This document shows, one piece after another, positions 16,911-26,100 of a DNA stretch of 64,000 nt. Position 1 is the first letter of the stretch, and every line of letters begins with the position of its first letter. The notes below the pieces were generated by a model. It did no database searches. It was not told the DNA's origin and worked only from the letters and a program-made list of their open reading frames with translations. The position numbers and the translations under genes were made by a program. Source of the stretch: CBDAQV01 sp965199335 (GTDB lineage: Bacteria; Pseudomonadota; Alphaproteobacteria; CALMVH01); assembly GCA_965199335.1 (NCBI GenBank), contig CBDAQZ010000004.1, positions 930,001 to 994,000 of the forward strand, in the 5' to 3' direction.

Positions 16911-17915
16911 TTATCGTTCGGTTCTACCCTCACGCCGCGCTCTTCGCACCTGCCTGTCGATACCGTGGTAGCTTGCCATGGCGAGCGCGATCGATCCCAG
17001 CCATACTGCCGGAACGATCAGCTTGACAGGCTGGCCGGCAAGAAACGCGCCGACAAGAAACACCACGGGAAGATGCATCAGGTAGAGCGGGTAACTCAAT
17101 TCGCCCAGGTAATTGGCGAATCTAACGATGCGTGCCGGTAACGCTATATGGGGTAATGCGCCGACGCAGACCGCAACGATGATGAAAAGCGGAAGTGCCA
17201 GCGGGCCTTCGTGGGTCGCCCTGGGCGCGACCAGGCAGCCCGATAATACGCAAAGGACGATAAGCCATTTCTTACCTGTATTATGATAGGCGGCAAATCC
17301 CAGCAGCCACAACCACCACAGGGAAATTACGGCGGTGCCGTGCGTGCCATAGGAAAAATCGACCAGATGGCCGTGCATCAGGGGAACCACATAGACAAGC
17401 AGTGATACCAGTCCGGATACGGCCGCCAGGCCCTGCGATGTGCGAGCCAGGAACGGAGCGATCAGGTAATAGACGATCTCGCAATCGAGCGACCACAAGG
17501 GCAGGAAGATCGAGGGCGTCACGACCAGCAAGCCGTTCATCAGGAAGCACGTCGATAGCGTTTCCGTTACCTGCGGCAGCTCCTTCGAATATCCATCGAT
17601 TGCCGGTCCCGAGCCGGTGGCAAGAACAACCAGAAGCGTGATGGCTATATCGGCCAGCACCAGCGGATAGATGCGCAGACAGCGCCGCTTGAAATAGCCC
17701 CCTCGATTCTTCTGCAGGCTGGCGGCGATCGAGAAGCCGGAAATGATGAAAAATCCGCACACGGTGGAGAAGCCACCGCACGTCCATAACCATTTGTGGA
17801 ATCCTGCCGCATGCTCGATGTGGCCGGTCATGATGCTGAAAGCCAGGATGAAGCGCAGCAAACCCAGGACGCTCCAGTTTCGTTCGGTAAGCGTCCGCAG
17901 GACCCGGTCCGGCAT
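16911..17915 (-). CDS. OafA-like membrane acyltransferase (family 3), copy 2
   Basis: This 334-residue paralog of the 15826-16854 gene has the same motifs: FILAFSIMTGHIEHAAGFHK, GFFIISGFSIAASL, KRRCLRIYPLVLADIA and YPLYLMHLPVVF. The ATG shares one base with the mdh stop (TGATG), so it is translated from the mdh transcript. Tandem duplication of a surface-modifying acyltransferase inside a central-metabolism operon is unusual. Whether the two copies differ in substrate is unknown. Confidence 0.85.
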   Translation of the reverse strand: MPDRVLRTLTERNWSVLGLLRFILAFSIMTGHIEHAAGFHKWLWTCGGFSTVCGFFIISGFSIAASLQKNRGGYFKRRCLRIYPLVLADIAITLLVVLATGSGPAIDGYSKELPQVTETLSTCFLMNGLLVVTPSIFLPLWSLDCEIVYYLIAPFLARTSQGLAAVSGLVSLLVYVVPLMHGHLVDFSYGTHGTAVISLWWLWLLGFAAYHNTGKKWLIVLCVLSGCLVAPRATHEGPLALPLFIIVAVCVGALPHIALPARIVRFANYLGELSYPLYLMHLPVVFLVGAFLAGQPVKLIVPAVWLGSIALAMASYHGIDRQVRRARREGRTER

Positions 17916-18868
17916 CAGGTAAGCAGCTTGCTCGCCACCTCGACCAGTTCCTTCACCGTCGCGACCGATTTGTCGAATGCGGCCTTCTCATCCGCCGACA
18001 GGTCGATCTCCACGATCCGCTCCACGCCGTTCTTGCCGATCACGGCCGGCGCGCCGACATAAACGCCGCTGACGCCGTATTCGCCGTTCAGCTCGGCGGC
18101 GACGGGCAGGACGCGGCGCTTGTCCTTCAGGTAGCTTTCGGCCATCGCGATCGCCGAGGCGGCGGGCGCGTAGAATGCCGATCCGGTTTTCAGCAACGCC
18201 ACGATCTCGGCCCCGCCATCGCGGGTGCGCTGCACGATCTGGTCCAGCTTCGCCTGTTCGATCCATCCCATCTTGACCAGGTCGGGCAGGGGAATGCCGG
18301 CCACGGTGGAATAGCGCGTCAGCGGCACCATGCTGTCGCCATGGCCGCCCAGCACGAACGCGGTCACATCCTCGACCGATACGTTCATCGCCTCGGCCAG
18401 GAAATAGCGGAAGCGCGCGCTGTCCAGAACGCCGGCCATGCCTACGACCTTGTTGGCAGGCAGGCCCGAAACCTGCTTCATCACCCAGACCATGACGTCC
18501 AGCGGATTGGTGATCACGATCACGAAGGCATCCGGCGCATGCGCCTTGATCGCCTCGCCGACCGTTTGCATCACAGCGGTGTTGATGCCGATCAGATCGT
18601 CGCGGCTCATGCCCGGCTTGCGCGGGCTGCCCGCGGTCACGATCACGACATCGGCGCCCGCCAGCGCGGCATAATCGTTCGAACCGCTCAGGCCGGCATT
18701 GAATCCTTCCACCGGCGCCGTCTCGGCAAGGTCCAGCGCCTTGCCCTGCGGCACGCCTTCGACCACGTCGATCAGCACGATGTCGCCCAGCTCCTTCAGC
18801 CCGACAAGCAGGGCGAGCGTGCCGCCGATCTGGCCGGCCCCGACGAGGGCGATTTTCTTGCGTGACAT
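17915..18868 (-). CDS. mdh: Malate dehydrogenase
   Basis: This NAD-dependent malate/oxaloacetate enzyme of the citric acid cycle has 317 residues and belongs to the LDH-like MDH group usual in alphaproteobacteria. It has the N-terminal NAD motif IALVGAGQIGGTLALL, the substrate loop SPRKPGMSRDDLIGIN with its arginines, VITNPLDVMVW, DSARFRYFLAE, and the catalytic histidine in GGHGDSMVPL. It is the first gene of a transcription unit that runs through two acyltransferase genes to sucCD. Confidence 0.97.
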   Translation of the reverse strand: MSRKKIALVGAGQIGGTLALLVGLKELGDIVLIDVVEGVPQGKALDLAETAPVEGFNAGLSGSNDYAALAGADVVIVTAGSPRKPGMSRDDLIGINTAVMQTVGEAIKAHAPDAFVIVITNPLDVMVWVMKQVSGLPANKVVGMAGVLDSARFRYFLAEAMNVSVEDVTAFVLGGHGDSMVPLTRYSTVAGIPLPDLVKMGWIEQAKLDQIVQRTRDGGAEIVALLKTGSAFYAPAASAIAMAESYLKDKRRVLPVAAELNGEYGVSGVYVGAPAVIGKNGVERIVEIDLSADEKAAFDKSVATVKELVEVASKLLT

Positions 18869-18949
18869 TGCGTTTTCCTGCTTAATTTGATCCCGTGCCT
18901 AGGTAATTAGTCCCGCAGCAGCCAACAAGCCAGACAGAAAGCGCGAAAG

Positions 18950-20836
18950 ATGAGCGATCTAAGGTCGACTTCGGAAAAGCAACTGATCGAGAACGCCACC
19001 TCCGAAGATACGGCGAAGAGGTCCCGGGCAACCGACAAGATGGGCAAGCAACTGGAGGAAAGTTACAATCTTTCCAGTGCGGCGTCCCATGCCTTCACGC
19101 CGACATTGCTTGCGCTGACGGGCGACCGTTCGGCGGTGGTGCGTCAGAACGTGTTCTATGCGCTGAGCTACGCATACGATTTTCCCGTGACGTTCGAGCC
19201 CGGCCAGGACGGCGTCACCAGGGCGCAGATCGTAAGCGCCATCCTGACCGGCCTGTCCGACAAGGAGGGCAAGGTGCGCGCCGCCGCGGCAGGAGCGATA
19301 GGGATGCAGCGCGCCCCTGAGGGTATTCCCATCTTGCTGGCAGGGCTCGACGATCCGGCGATGACGAACGATGCGATCTGGGCGCTGGGAACGATCGGCG
19401 TCTATTCGGAGGAAATCGTCACCAGGCTCCTTGGCGTGCTTGAAACGGCCGAGCATCAAACGAGCATTGCGATCCTTGACGCCCTGGCCGAAATCAAACC
19501 GAAGACGGAAAGCGAGATTGCGGCATTGTTGCCGCTTTTCGATAGTCCGCATGATCTGGTGCGCATCAAGCTGGCGACGACGCTATACATGATTGCGACC
19601 GCCGATAATGCCCACATATTCAAATCAGCCGTTCCCATTCTGCTCCAGCGCGCGAAACAGGAACATTTCAAGGTTCGGTCGGAGGCGCTAAGAGCGCTGG
19701 GCGCGTTGCAGGTCGAGGATGCATTTCCCTTGCTTGAAGCGGGGTTGAGGGATGTAGACCTGCAATGGGGCGCGCTTTCCGGACTTGCCGATGCGCCGGC
19801 GATGGCCGCAAGGCTGGTACCGCAGATTTGCGAATTCATCGGCATCCATAACGATAATGAGGGCGTTGCCTGTCGTGCCCTTGGCAATCTTGGCGCCGAT
19901 GGAGCACAGGCGGTTCCGTTCCTGAAGAAGGTTCTGGCAAGCGGGAAAGCGGAGTTCGACGGCAGGGATGTGCTGGCCGCATTGGCGGTGATCGGTACTG
20001 AAGACTCCTTGCAGATCGTGCGCGAGGCTGCGGACGGCGGCAACCGGCATGCCATGGAAATAATGGGAAAGGAGCCCGAGGCTGTTTCCTATGCCTTCGA
20101 CCAGCAATCCTGGAGCGCCTTCTCCGCCGTTCGCCGCGCGGCGGAGTCCGTGTTTCCCGGCCTGCCGGCTGCGACCTGGGGCAGCCCGGAATGGCACAAG
20201 CTGCCGCGCTGGGAATACGGTGACCCGGTCGGCGATATGGACCTGTCGCCTCTTGCCTGGATCGAGCGCCGTTACCCGATGGACGCCGCCATCCCGCACG
20301 GCCATATCCTGTCGTTCGGACTCAGCAATCTTTACGACATGAGCGCCGAGACCGTCGCCGCCGCCGCGGCATCGCCGGAAATGCCCAGTGGACTGGGGAT
20401 CGAGCTCAGCCTGCGTGTCGCACTGGACGAGAATACGGATCTCGATGCGTGGATGCCGCAATGGGCGGTCGATCAGCTGCAAAACCTGGTCGGCTATCAA
20501 CGGGAGAGCGGCAATCGGTTCTGGTACGGCCACTACAACGAAGACCCGGCCCCGGATTCGCATACGCCCGGCCTCGCCTTCACCTTCGATCCGTCCTTCG
20601 AGCAGATCAGCTCGGCTTCGGGCAAGATCGACATTCTCCAGATCGTCCTGCTGACACGCGACGAGGTCGAGCTGTGCGCCGCGCAACGAACGGCAAGCCA
20701 TTTCTTGGAAGTCTTCGAAAGCCTTTACCCGGATGCCGTCAATGTGATCGGCAGGCCTTCGATCCTCGACACGCCGGGCACGCGCGAACGCATCCTGGAA
20801 CTGGCGGATGCCGGGAATGACCCTGCTGCGTTGTAA
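18950..20836 (+). CDS. HEAT-repeat protein with C-terminal Suppressor-of-Fused-like domain
   Basis: This 628-residue cytoplasmic protein has no signal peptide. Residues about 40-370 are a solenoid of HEAT-like repeats (for example VRAAAAGAIGMQRAPEGIPIL, then FKVRSEALRALGALQVEDAFPLL). Residues about 390-610 match the bacterial SUFU fold: GLGIELSLRV, then WAVDQLQNLVGYQRESGNRF, then LAFTFDPSFEQISSASGKID and a following ILQIVLLTRDEVE. Bacterial SUFU-type domains are known as immunity proteins in polymorphic toxin systems, but also occur alone. No toxin gene is seen nearby. It stands alone, divergent from mdh and convergent with an unknown gene three bases away. Confidence 0.75.
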   Translation: MSDLRSTSEKQLIENATSEDTAKRSRATDKMGKQLEESYNLSSAASHAFTPTLLALTGDRSAVVRQNVFYALSYAYDFPVTFEPGQDGVTRAQIVSAILTGLSDKEGKVRAAAAGAIGMQRAPEGIPILLAGLDDPAMTNDAIWALGTIGVYSEEIVTRLLGVLETAEHQTSIAILDALAEIKPKTESEIAALLPLFDSPHDLVRIKLATTLYMIATADNAHIFKSAVPILLQRAKQEHFKVRSEALRALGALQVEDAFPLLEAGLRDVDLQWGALSGLADAPAMAARLVPQICEFIGIHNDNEGVACRALGNLGADGAQAVPFLKKVLASGKAEFDGRDVLAALAVIGTEDSLQIVREAADGGNRHAMEIMGKEPEAVSYAFDQQSWSAFSAVRRAAESVFPGLPAATWGSPEWHKLPRWEYGDPVGDMDLSPLAWIERRYPMDAAIPHGHILSFGLSNLYDMSAETVAAAAASPEMPSGLGIELSLRVALDENTDLDAWMPQWAVDQLQNLVGYQRESGNRFWYGHYNEDPAPDSHTPGLAFTFDPSFEQISSASGKIDILQIVLLTRDEVELCAAQRTASHFLEVFESLYPDAVNVIGRPSILDTPGTRERILELADAGNDPAAL

Positions 20837-20839
20837 CGG

Positions 20840-22177
20840 TCAGCGTCTTCCCGGCACATATGGCATATTTCCCGGCCGGTGCATCGGCGTATAGGGCTTG
20901 CCGTCGTCGGGCTGGCGCTGCGGTTGAGCATTCGCCAGCAAGCGTGCCGCTTCTGCTCGTGAAGGCACGCCCGGAGCCAGTTCGGGATGCAGCTCTCGCT
21001 CCGCAGCCTGCACGTATACACGACCCTGTTCGAACGCCTCAGCGATCGCCTGGCTCCGGTAATCGGCAGGCTGCGCCTTAACAGAGGCATCCAGCGCGTC
21101 CCAAAGGGTTTTAAGGCGCGCAGGGGTCAGGCCGTCCTGGTCGATGATGCCGGCTTGCAAACCGGCATGATAAAGCGTGCTCTGGAAGCGCGTCATTTCG
21201 CTCGATGCCTCCACGCCGCGCGTTTTCCGGCGGCGGATGGATTCGCGCGTTGCCTCGCTTGCAAGCTCTCCAAACGTGTCGGAAAGCTCTTCCGCCGGGC
21301 TACGTGGGGCCGGCGTGGACGGATGAGATTGCGCCCCCGCTGTATGCGCGGGTCCCGCGCTTGGGCCCGATGCCTGCCCCAGGTCGCTTTGCAGCATCCG
21401 GATCAGTTGCGGTGCCGACATCGTGAGGGGGGAGTCGACGGAAAGGGTGCCGCGCATGATCCGGTTGGTGCGTTCCAGCATGCCGGCGAAGGCATCCGGC
21501 CGCAGGTTGCCGTTCGCCAGCCTCGTGCCGATGACTGTCGGCTGGATCAACGCATCGGCTTCGGGGTTGGTCAGCTTCAGGTCGCCTTTTCCAGCGCCCA
21601 GCTTCGCCAGGCCCGAAGTCAGTTGCTGGAATTCGCGCTTGCCGGCCTCGTCCTTCGGTTCGGGCAAGTGCAACTGGATGCGCGAGCCCCCGGTCCTGCC
21701 CGTATAATCCTGGTTGTCTATTATGAAATCGATCACCAGTTTACGGTCAGAGCCTATCGTCCGGGTTTCGGATTCGGTCTTGCTGCCTTTAAAAAGCAGG
21801 AACTTTCTGGTTTCTGTCGTCTTCTCGACCACTTCGGTGATCGGATGCTCGACAATGACGGCGGTCAGAAGAGCTTTCTCTCCGGGGATTAGTTTGTCGC
21901 CCGCAGGCGCCTTGCCTTCGGTTGCATAGGCAGGAAGAACGGCGGGCGGAACCTCGCGGCTCAGGTTTAGCGCGACCAATCGCATTGCTGCCGTTTGAAG
22001 CGATTCATAGTCGAATTGTGAGCCGAGGCGAACCCGCAAATCCTCGACCTGCTTGTTCACGCCTTTGCGTCTATCTTCTTCCAGAATTACATAGCCAGCC
22101 GTAAAGCCCCGTTCATGGGCGCTTTCCTCTTTGGCCGTGATAGACACTACCGTGGCTGTCGTAAAATTTAACGGCAT
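20840..22177 (-). CDS. Hypothetical protein, 445 residues
   Basis: The gene has a good GGAG ribosome-binding site and no recognisable family. The N-terminal 250 residues look globular, with a hydrophilic, lysine-rich beta-type pattern; a Pro/Ser/His-rich linker follows (about 270-295), then a helical part with DTFGELASEATRESIRRRK and an Ala-rich C-terminal third ending in a Pro/Arg-rich tail. There is no signal peptide or membrane helix. It is convergent with the HEAT-SUFU gene, with only three bases between their stops. An inverted repeat lies just before its start. Confidence 0.6.
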   Translation of the reverse strand: MPLNFTTATVVSITAKEESAHERGFTAGYVILEEDRRKGVNKQVEDLRVRLGSQFDYESLQTAAMRLVALNLSREVPPAVLPAYATEGKAPAGDKLIPGEKALLTAVIVEHPITEVVEKTTETRKFLLFKGSKTESETRTIGSDRKLVIDFIIDNQDYTGRTGGSRIQLHLPEPKDEAGKREFQQLTSGLAKLGAGKGDLKLTNPEADALIQPTVIGTRLANGNLRPDAFAGMLERTNRIMRGTLSVDSPLTMSAPQLIRMLQSDLGQASGPSAGPAHTAGAQSHPSTPAPRSPAEELSDTFGELASEATRESIRRRKTRGVEASSEMTRFQSTLYHAGLQAGIIDQDGLTPARLKTLWDALDASVKAQPADYRSQAIAEAFEQGRVYVQAAERELHPELAPGVPSRAEAARLLANAQPQRQPDDGKPYTPMHRPGNMPYVPGRR

Positions 22178-22190
22178 TGCTGATCTCCGA

Positions 22191-22222
22191 GGGCGAATAT
22201 TACTATATTGTTAAATTCGCCC
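22191..22222. other. Inverted repeat between TPR gene and unknown gene
   Basis: GGGCGAAT pairs with ATTCGCCC across an AT-rich 16-base centre. It sits between the stop of the upstream TPR gene and the start of the 445-residue gene on the same strand, so it could be an operator or a weak terminator. There is no T-run. Confidence 0.4.
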
Positions 22223-22240
22223 AGGGTCAATATTACAGTT

Positions 22241-22879
22241 CTAGGCCGCGTTTTCCTCCAGAATGTCCAGATTGTGCCGCGCCACGGCCGCCTTGGGGTC
22301 CAGGTTCAGGGCCTCGTTATAGAAGATGCGGGCGCGTTCGACGTCGCCCTTGACCTGCATCGCGATGCCTGCCGCCACCCACAGCTCGGGCAGATGCGGC
22401 TGTTCCGGGATCGCGGCCTTCAGCAGGTCCACGGCATCGTCGATACGGCCGATCTTGATCAGCAGTTCGGGCAGGACCAGCAGCGCCGGGACATAGCGGT
22501 CGTTGATGATCAACACTTCGGATAGCATCTGCGCCGCCTTCACGTAGTCGTTCATCTTGTAGCAGATTTCCGAAATACGCAGCAGCAGGTCCAGCTCCTT
22601 GGGCTGGCGTTCATAGGCCAGGGTATAGGCCTTGATCGCCGACAGCATGTCGCCCAGCGCCAGGTAGGCATTGCCCAGCTTGAAATACGCCTCGTACATT
22701 TCCGGGCGGACCGCGGTCGCGTCCTTGAACGCTTCGATCGCGTTCAGGAACTGGCGTTCCTTGGCAAAATCATCGCCTTTCTTGATCTCGGATACATAGG
22801 CTGCCAGGGTTCCGGCGGGCGTCTTTTCGGCCACCGGCTTGGTTTCGGACTGGTCTTTCGGTGCAGCTGCCTTGGTCAT
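22241..22879 (-). CDS. TPR repeat protein
   Basis: This 212-residue cytoplasmic protein has a charged N-terminal 30 residues followed by about five tetratricopeptide repeats (AYFKLGNAYLALGDMLSAIKA, AARIFYNEALNLDP-type units near the end). TPR proteins act as scaffolds. It lies 16 bases after the large TPR-glycosyltransferase gene and is probably co-transcribed with it, which suggests it helps present substrate or assembles with that enzyme; this is inference. Confidence 0.8.
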   Translation of the reverse strand: MTKAAAPKDQSETKPVAEKTPAGTLAAYVSEIKKGDDFAKERQFLNAIEAFKDATAVRPEMYEAYFKLGNAYLALGDMLSAIKAYTLAYERQPKELDLLLRISEICYKMNDYVKAAQMLSEVLIINDRYVPALLVLPELLIKIGRIDDAVDLLKAAIPEQPHLPELWVAAGIAMQVKGDVERARIFYNEALNLDPKAAVARHNLDILEENAA

Positions 22880-22894
22880 CTTTTCGATCCTCTT

Positions 22895-25609
22895 TTAGCC
22901 GGCTGCCTGCCGGGGTGTTTTGGTTGTGGAAACGGCATGCTGCCACATATCGAAGAACGCGTCTTCCATTGAATGAGCGAACGCCCTGCCGTCCATCAAC
23001 GGCGAAGTTTGCAGCCGCTCGCGGGCGCTGAAGCGATAGGCCTCGATCCTGTCCGGATCGAGCGCGATTTCGACGGCAAGGTCGACATAGTCGTCGATCG
23101 AATGCGTGACCAGCTCGCCCAGGCCGACGGCGGTCATGATCGAATGCCCGACGCGGCTGGCGTGGACATTGCCCGCCAGCGTCACCATCGGCACGCCCAT
23201 CCACAAGGATTCGAAGGTCGTGGTGGTACCGTTGTACGGGAAGGGATCCAGCGCCAGGTCGATGTCGCTGTAGGTCATCAGGTGGTCCGACTTGTTGCGG
23301 AAGCCCTGGAAACATTCGATGCGGTCGGGATCGACCCCGTTGCGCTCGAACTTCTTGCGGAAGGCCGACAGCGCCAGCTGGTCCGAAAGGTTCGATGTCT
23401 TCAGCACCATCTTCGAGCCGGGCACGCGCTTCATGATCCGCGCCCAGACCGCGACCACCTCGTCGGTGATCTTGTTGGAATTGTTGAAGCAGCCGAAGGT
23501 GACGCTGCCGGTCGCCTTCGCCGGCAGGGGGGCCACGTCCGGCGTATGCTCGGGCGGCTGGTAGCACAGGAAATTGGGCAGGCGGTAAAGCTGTTCGCGG
23601 AAATATCGATCGGTCAGGCCGGGCGGATCGGCCAGCGCGTCGGTGAAGCGGTAATCCACCGTGGGCAGGCCCGTGGTGTTGGGATAGCCCAGCCAGTTCG
23701 CCTGGATCGGCGCGGGTTTCATGGCCATGATGCCCAGCCGGCCGCCGGATGTGTGGCCGCTCAGGTCTACCAGTATGTCGATGCCGTCCTTCATTATCAG
23801 CGCGGCGGCCTCCTCGTCGCTCAGCTTGCTGATCTCGCGCCAGTGCTTCGCCGCGCGGCGGAATTTCTGCGTCACCTCGTCGCTGAATTCCTCCGTCATG
23901 TAGCAATAGACATCGACGCGTTCGGGATCGTGATTCTCCAGCAGCGGGCCGATGAAATACGAGCAGGAATGGTTCTTGTAGTCGCCCGACAGGTAGCCGA
24001 TCTTCAGTTTCTTCTTCATCGCGGTCGGGGCAGGCACCTTGCAGGCGCGGACGGCGGCGACACGGGCGTCGCCCCATTTGAAATGCATTTCAGCCACCAT
24101 CTCGGGCGCGACGTCCGCGGTGTAGTTGACCGCCATCAGCTGCATCGCGAACTGGGCGCCGTCGTCGGCGGCGTTGCGGCGCGCCTTGGCGAAATATTCC
24201 AGCGCACCCTTCATGTCGCCCCGGCGCAGCTTGGTATTGCCCAGCAGGTTCAGAAGTTCGGTGGAATCGGGATTCAGCTTCAGCCCGCGTTTCAGCAGGC
24301 GCTCGCATTCGTCGATCTTGTTCATCTTGCCCGCGATCAGCGCGACGTTCGATGCCGCGGCGATAAGGGATGGGCATATGCGCAGCGCCGTCTTGCCGGC
24401 TTCGTACGCTTCGGCTTCGCGCCCCTGCATCGACAGGACTGAGGAAAGATTGTACCAGGCCGAATAGTTCTTCCTGTCCAGCTTGATGGCCTTGCGCAGG
24501 TATTTTATCGCCGTCGCTTCCTGCTTCATGTTCATGTAGACCGCGCCCAGATTGGCAATGTCGTCCACCGTTTCCTTGGTCTGGATACGGGCCTCGAGCA
24601 CGCGCGCCAGGTTCTTCCAGTCGCTGATCGCGCTCAACCACGATATATGCGCTTCCGACAGCGCGGCGCTGTCGGGGTGGACCTCGCACAGATTATCGAA
24701 AAGGGCGATGTTGCCGGGCGTTTTCTCGGAAAGCTGAATCACCAGATTGGCGAACTTCAGCAATTGTTCGCCGTCGGGGTCGGACGCGACGGTTTGTTTC
24801 AAAAGCTTCGTCGCGGATTTTGCCGCGCCGCGCCGCGCCAGCAGGACGCCGGCCGCAAGGCGGGCGCCGATTTGTCCCTCGACCTTTGCCGCCTTGACAT
24901 ACAGCGCCTCGGCCTTGGCGAAATCGCGGCGCATCAGGAGGAAATTCGCCAGCAGGCACAGGACCTGGGAGTCCTGCGGGCTGGATTTGAGCAGGTCGCG
25001 CAGGGTCGTTTCGATCACGTCGCCCTTTCCCTCCGCATCAGCCGCAGGGGGGATGCAGACCAGGGATACGTCATAGAATACGTCTTTCCACATCGCCAGG
25101 CGATGCATCTGGCGCATCAGCTGGGCCAGTTCGTCGAAGCGGCCCGTTTCCGACAGTATGGCGACGAGGTTGGGCAGGGCGCGCACCAGCAGCGGATCGT
25201 TCTCGAGCGCGCGATTGAAGGCGGCGACGGCGGCATCGTCGTTTCCCGCAGCCTGCGCGGCATTGCCCAGATTGAACCAGACATCGGCATTGAACGGGTC
25301 TAGCGCCACGGCGGCCTCGAAGGCCTTCTGAGCCCGCGCATGCCATTTCAGTCCATGCAGAGCGTTGCCGTGACCGAAATGGTAATCCGCACGGTTCGTC
25401 CGGCTTGCGGCCAGCCCAAGCAGCGTTTCCGCCTTCCGCAGCTTGCCGCCCGACAGATAGGCCATGCCGGCAAGGTGCTGGAGTGCGGGGTTGGGAGCTG
25501 GTTCAGCGGCCAGGAACCGCTCGTAGGCGGCGATGGCCTGCGCAATTCTGCTGGCCTGATGATGCGCGATCGCTTCATTCGCCAGGGTGGTCGGGTCTTG
25601 ATTCATCAC
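22895..25609 (-). CDS. TPR protein with GT41 O-GlcNAc-transferase-like domain
   Basis: This 904-residue protein has many N-terminal TPR units (about 1-490) followed by the catalytic GT41/SPINDLY region. Diagnostic strings are KIGYLSGDYKNHSCSYFIGP, DILVDLSGHTSGGRLG, QANWLGYPNTTG, VTFGCFNNSNKI, and LDPFPYNGTTTTFESLWMG. The enzymes transfer a sugar from a nucleotide donor to Ser/Thr (or Asn in bacterial relatives). The gene is divergent from flbT (92 bases) and near flaF and the hook genes. Flagellin glycosylation is therefore the best guess for its role, though no flagellin gene is in the window. Confidence 0.92.
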   Translation of the reverse strand: MMNQDPTTLANEAIAHHQASRIAQAIAAYERFLAAEPAPNPALQHLAGMAYLSGGKLRKAETLLGLAASRTNRADYHFGHGNALHGLKWHARAQKAFEAAVALDPFNADVWFNLGNAAQAAGNDDAAVAAFNRALENDPLLVRALPNLVAILSETGRFDELAQLMRQMHRLAMWKDVFYDVSLVCIPPAADAEGKGDVIETTLRDLLKSSPQDSQVLCLLANFLLMRRDFAKAEALYVKAAKVEGQIGARLAAGVLLARRGAAKSATKLLKQTVASDPDGEQLLKFANLVIQLSEKTPGNIALFDNLCEVHPDSAALSEAHISWLSAISDWKNLARVLEARIQTKETVDDIANLGAVYMNMKQEATAIKYLRKAIKLDRKNYSAWYNLSSVLSMQGREAEAYEAGKTALRICPSLIAAASNVALIAGKMNKIDECERLLKRGLKLNPDSTELLNLLGNTKLRRGDMKGALEYFAKARRNAADDGAQFAMQLMAVNYTADVAPEMVAEMHFKWGDARVAAVRACKVPAPTAMKKKLKIGYLSGDYKNHSCSYFIGPLLENHDPERVDVYCYMTEEFSDEVTQKFRRAAKHWREISKLSDEEAAALIMKDGIDILVDLSGHTSGGRLGIMAMKPAPIQANWLGYPNTTGLPTVDYRFTDALADPPGLTDRYFREQLYRLPNFLCYQPPEHTPDVAPLPAKATGSVTFGCFNNSNKITDEVVAVWARIMKRVPGSKMVLKTSNLSDQLALSAFRKKFERNGVDPDRIECFQGFRNKSDHLMTYSDIDLALDPFPYNGTTTTFESLWMGVPMVTLAGNVHASRVGHSIMTAVGLGELVTHSIDDYVDLAVEIALDPDRIEAYRFSARERLQTSPLMDGRAFAHSMEDAFFDMWQHAVSTTKTPRQAAG

Positions 25610-25701
25610 ACGAGTTCCATGCTCTCGATTGCCGGGCTCTTGATTGTTTCGATGTCCCGGGCCACAAGATAGCCCCGGAACCCATTGCCAGAAGGCGCCT
25701 C

Positions 25702-26100
25702 ATGCCGCTTAAAATCGATCTCAAGCCCGGCGAGAAGTTCGTTATCAACGGCGCCGTCCTTTCGGTCGGGCGCGATGGCCGCTCGCTGCTGCTGCAGAAC
25801 GAAGCCGTTCTCCTGCGCGAGAAGGACATCATGCAGGAGGAGGATGCCAACACGCCCGCCAGGCGGATCTATTTCGTCATCATGCTGATGTACATAGACC
25901 CCGCCAATGCCGTTACCTACAACCAGAGATACAAGACGCTGGCTGTCGACTTCATCCGTGCCGCCTCGCTTCCCGAGGTCAAGAAGCTCCTTGCCGGCAT
26001 CGACAAGGATGTCTCCGCTGCGAACTTCTACCATGCCTTGCGCCAGTGCAGAAAATTGTTCGACATCGAGGACACCCTTCTCAAGTCATCCGAGGCTTAG
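25702..26100 (+). CDS. flbT: Flagellin mRNA regulator FlbT
   Basis: This 132-residue protein matches FlbT: LKPGEKFVINGAVLSVGRDG, LREKDIMQEEDANTPARRIYF and a C-terminal alpha-helical part. In Caulobacter, FlbT represses flagellin translation after transcription until the hook is complete. The gene reads toward flaF and overlaps its end by four bases. It diverges from the TPR-GT41 gene. The ATG at 25702 gives the standard family length. Confidence 0.93.
   Translation: MPLKIDLKPGEKFVINGAVLSVGRDGRSLLLQNEAVLLREKDIMQEEDANTPARRIYFVIMLMYIDPANAVTYNQRYKTLAVDFIRAASLPEVKKLLAGIDKDVSAANFYHALRQCRKLFDIEDTLLKSSEA

Noticed and set aside
22973..24442. 489-codon plus-strand frame opposite the GT41 gene
   Set aside because: Shadow of a gene with strong GT41 motifs.
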